A DNA stretch of 25,932 bases. Source: UBA4416 sp031539425. Lineage in GTDB: Bacteria > Bacteroidota > Bacteroidia > B-17B0 > Aurantibacillaceae. The position numbers and the translations under genes were made by a program. Each line of letters starts with the position of its first letter. Position 1 is the stretch's first letter. Positions 25,193 through 25,932 of the stretch are shown here, in pieces. The DNA lies in assembly GCA_031539425.1 (NCBI GenBank), contig JAVKLI010000079.1, forward strand, positions 1-25,932, in the 5' to 3' direction. The notes under the pieces are model-generated. The model had not been told where the DNA came from and made no database searches. It saw only the letters and a program-made list of their open reading frames with translations.

Positions 25193-25932
25193 ATGAAACT
25201 AAAGTTAAGAAATTATAAATTTTTATTGTTAATAAGTTATGTTTTTATTGGATTAACTTATAATACATTCTCTCAAGCGCCTGAAAAATTTAGTTATCAA
25301 ACCATTGTTAGGGATATTGATCAAAAGTTATTAGCAAATAGATTATGTGCAGTTAACATCTCCATTTTAAAAGGATCAGAAAATGGTTTTGTTGTATATG
25401 CAGAAACGCATTTTTTAACAACCAATCAAAATGGATTGATTAGTTTAATTATTGGTAATGGAAATCAAAAATTAGGTGCAGTTTCAGCTATTTCATGGGA
25501 AAATGATTTATATTTTATTAAAGCTCAAATAGACCCTAATTATGTAACTGGAAATAATCCATTTTATACCATATCAGGAACCTCACAATTATTAAGTGTA
25601 CCCTACGCGTTATATGCAAAAAAAACTGAATTTAATATAGTTTTAGCTTCTACTACAAACACAGGGGCCATTCAGTTAGGTGGTAATTTAAGTGGCAGTG
25701 GTATTTTACAAGTTGTAACAGGAATTCAAGGGTATTCAGTTGTAAGTACTCCTCCTACGATAAATCAAGTATTAACCTTTAATGGTGTTAATTGGATACC
25801 AGCTACTTTACCAAATGCACCATTAGCAACCACTACCAGTACTGGCGTTATACAATTAGCAGGAGATTTGAGCGGAACAGCAGCTAACCCAACTATTGCT
25901 GCAAATGCAGTTACCACAGTAAAAGTTGCAGA
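25193..25932 (+). CDS. secreted repetitive surface protein, N-terminal part (continues past window)
   Basis: The ATG at 25193 opens a frame that stays open to the window end, about 246 codons. Signal peptide: a basic start (MKLKLRNYKF), a hydrophobic core LLLISYVFIGL and a probable cut near TFS|QAPE (around residue 28). Next is the Bacteroidota exoprotein N-terminal domain: PEKFSYQTIVRD, NGLISLIIGNG, and SGTSQLLSVPYALYA near residues 125-140. Tail-fibre-like repeats follow, built on TGxIQLxGDLSG; two copies are visible (about 163-170 and 220-230), the second continuing into ANPTIAANAVTTVKVA. Proteins of this kind often end in S74 or other fibre C-termini, but that end is not visible here. It differs from the giant paralogues in its N-terminal domain. 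Confidence 0.85.
   Translation, partial: MKLKLRNYKFLLLISYVFIGLTYNTFSQAPEKFSYQTIVRDIDQKLLANRLCAVNISILKGSENGFVVYAETHFLTTNQNGLISLIIGNGNQKLGAVSAISWENDLYFIKAQIDPNYVTGNNPFYTISGTSQLLSVPYALYAKKTEFNIVLASTTNTGAIQLGGNLSGSGILQVVTGIQGYSVVSTPPTINQVLTFNGVNWIPATLPNAPLATTTSTGVIQLAGDLSGTAANPTIAANAVTTVKVA

Overview
The window looks like a chromosomal segment of an AT-rich member of the Bacteroidota. The signs are: giant secreted proteins built from modules typical of that phylum (the 'ALLD..S.NKG.SIPN..L' and 'W..GN..TN..NY.GT' modules and a C-terminal peptidase S74 domain); weak or absent Shine-Dalgarno sequences; a Bacteroidota-style topoisomerase IV A subunit; and a Kdo transferase, which implies a Gram-negative lipid A core. 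Genus cannot be assigned from the sequence alone.

Layout. 1-133 is the 3' end of an IS30-family transposase, followed at 154-642 by ribonuclease HI (rnhA). 643-1196 is a very AT-rich leader holding at most one 49-residue ORF. 1197-7937 and 8024-14917 are two giant tandem paralogues (2246 and 2297 residues) with a rho-independent terminator between them and another after the second. A small two-helix membrane protein (15043-15222) converges on dnaN (15238-16359, minus). Upstream of dnaN on the minus strand is hemL (16635-17912). The gap 17913-18163 holds a likely hemL promoter and a degenerate IS30-like end. A plus-strand cluster follows: TPR membrane protein, SRPBCC protein, SprT-like metalloprotein and RluD-type pseudouridine synthase (18164-21122), then parC (21213-23825) and waaA (23837-25105). 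A third secreted, repeat-rich surface protein begins at 25193 and runs off the right edge.

The housekeeping genes (RNase HI, sliding clamp, HemL, RluD-type enzyme, ParC, WaaA) are conventional. The accessory content is the surface-protein locus. Each giant has a signal peptide, 16 copies of a 50-65-residue 'GD(Y/F)Y ... (L/Y)(Y/W)GPK' module in blocks of 3, 3, 8 and 2 separated by GN/ALLD modules, residual collagen-like Gly-X-Y triplets between modules, a discoidin-like (F5/8 type C) domain, a phage-tail-fibre-like stalk and an S74 auto-processing chaperone domain. Block structure and module order are the same in both proteins, so the pair arose by duplication of a complete gene. The modules have been kept in register since then.
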